Origin: Plectrocnemia conspersa
Taxonomy: Eukaryota; Arthropoda; Insecta; Trichoptera; Polycentropodidae
Direction of reading: 5' to 3'
DNA length: 64,000 nucleotides
Assembly (NCBI GenBank): GCA_009617715.1
Contig: VTFK01000029.1
Coordinates: forward strand, 186,001-250,000
A program made the position numbers and the translations under genes. Shown here piece by piece: positions 63,502 to 64,000 of the stretch. The notes beneath the pieces are model-generated. The model was not told the origin of the DNA. It worked only from the letters and a program-made list of their open reading frames with translations, and made no database searches. Each line of letters starts with the position of its first letter. Within the stretch, counting starts at the first letter, position 1.

Positions 63502-64000
63502 GGGTTTCCAATCTGCCTGAGGATCGTTCCAGTGATACAATGCGCAGCCGTCAATACGTATTTGCTGCTGATGAGAGACGCTCCGCACGACAAAGACCTT
63601 TTAGCGTTTTTGTTCTCGTACTCGATCAGAACCATCCACGGGTACTGATCTATGGCGGTAACTTCTCCCCCGATTATTCTATCTACGCTGACTTCTTGTC
63701 CGCATTGAGATTTTGGCGGTAGAATGGAGTCGATCTGTGGATGCGGACGTTTCGTAGCAACATCCGGCGCCGGCGTAGGAGTGACTCGCCCGACTGAAGG
63801 CGGTTGGTCGCTGCAGCACACGCTGTATCTATCCGGTCCTTGGCAGGTCGACTTTCTCAAGTAATCCAATACATTTTGGGGTAGCGGCCGAGGCAAGTTT
63901 AGCAAGGGTTGTAGGCTGGCGCATTGGGCAAGAGTCACGCAAGTTCCCTGAGCGTTGTCTGGATTGTTGCAAGTCTGCGTGTTCGAAGCGCAGCAGACTT
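63502..64000 (-). CDS. Clip-domain serine protease, 5' part (clip domain and catalytic histidine), cut by window edge
   Basis: Open from the window edge with no start codon inside it. The clip domain has all six cysteines, at visible residues 10, 20, 26, 52, 61 and 62 (TCNNPDNAQGTCVTLAQC, then STC, then VCC). A Pro/Thr-rich linker follows; the linker cysteine in SQCGQ probably ties the clip part to the catalytic domain. Activation site is VDR-IIGG, after residue 107, cut by an upstream trypsin-like protease. The catalytic histidine is in LTAAHC (residue 153). Residues VCCAS before the clip domain may be the end of the secretion signal. Such proteins act in haemolymph or perivitelline cascades (Toll activation, melanisation, dorsoventral patterning); which one cannot be told. 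Visible protein: 367 residues. Confidence 0.92.

Noticed and set aside
63016..63722. Plus-strand open frames at the right edge
   Set aside because: They are antisense shadows of the clip-protease exons, which have correct splice sites and all catalytic motifs.

Overview
This is an insect genomic window: AT-rich, intron-dominated and full of old transposon copies. Two protein-coding genes can be supported. Three small plus-strand exons (916-990, 51594-51655, 61556-61629) join in frame to give the first 71 codons of an IMD (IRSp53/MIM homology) domain, i.e. the 5' end of missing-in-metastasis (mim, the MTSS1 orthologue). At the right edge three minus-strand exons (62775-64000) encode a clip-domain trypsin-like serine protease, a family typical of arthropods. 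I do not assign an insect order.

Layout. 1-990: GC-richer candidate promoter and 5' UTR, then the first coding exon of mim. 991-51593: a first coding intron of about 50.6 kb holding no gene I can support. It contains tandem repeats (1.3-2.9 kb); two inverted hAT-type MITEs with perfect target duplications (5.9-6.6 kb); a TA-flanked DNA element with a second element inside it (7.6-8.3 kb); a mariner fragment joined to a non-LTR retrotransposon (14.6-15.8 kb); two more LINE remnants (21.7-22.4 and 33.1-33.4 kb); two short TGACCA-ended elements (14.4 and 21.3 kb); a tRNA-derived SINE family (38.7 and 47.4 kb, fragments at 7.0 and 19.1 kb); a TTAA-bounded element (39.7-40.5 kb); a hAT transposase relic with a MITE inserted in it (41.7-43.9 kb); and a second copy of that MITE (49.9 kb). 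51656-61555: the 9.9-kb second intron, with a LINE 3' end (54.2-55.0 kb), an internally deleted hAT with intact ends and target duplication (57.9-59.0 kb) and a second hAT coding relic (59.1-59.7 kb). 61630-64000: the start of mim intron 3 and the antisense protease gene, which would be nested inside mim if the remaining mim exons lie further right.

The most interesting structure is a 3'-terminal hairpin shared by the LINE and SINE families. Both have a stem of about 10 bp and a loop starting GCATTGGG. The stem bases differ between the families, yet pairing is kept on both sides. This suggests the SINE is mobilised by that LINE through a common 3' RNA structure. The rest of the first intron is unassigned AT-rich DNA with scattered GC/CpG-richer islands that could be regulatory; this cannot be shown from one sequence.
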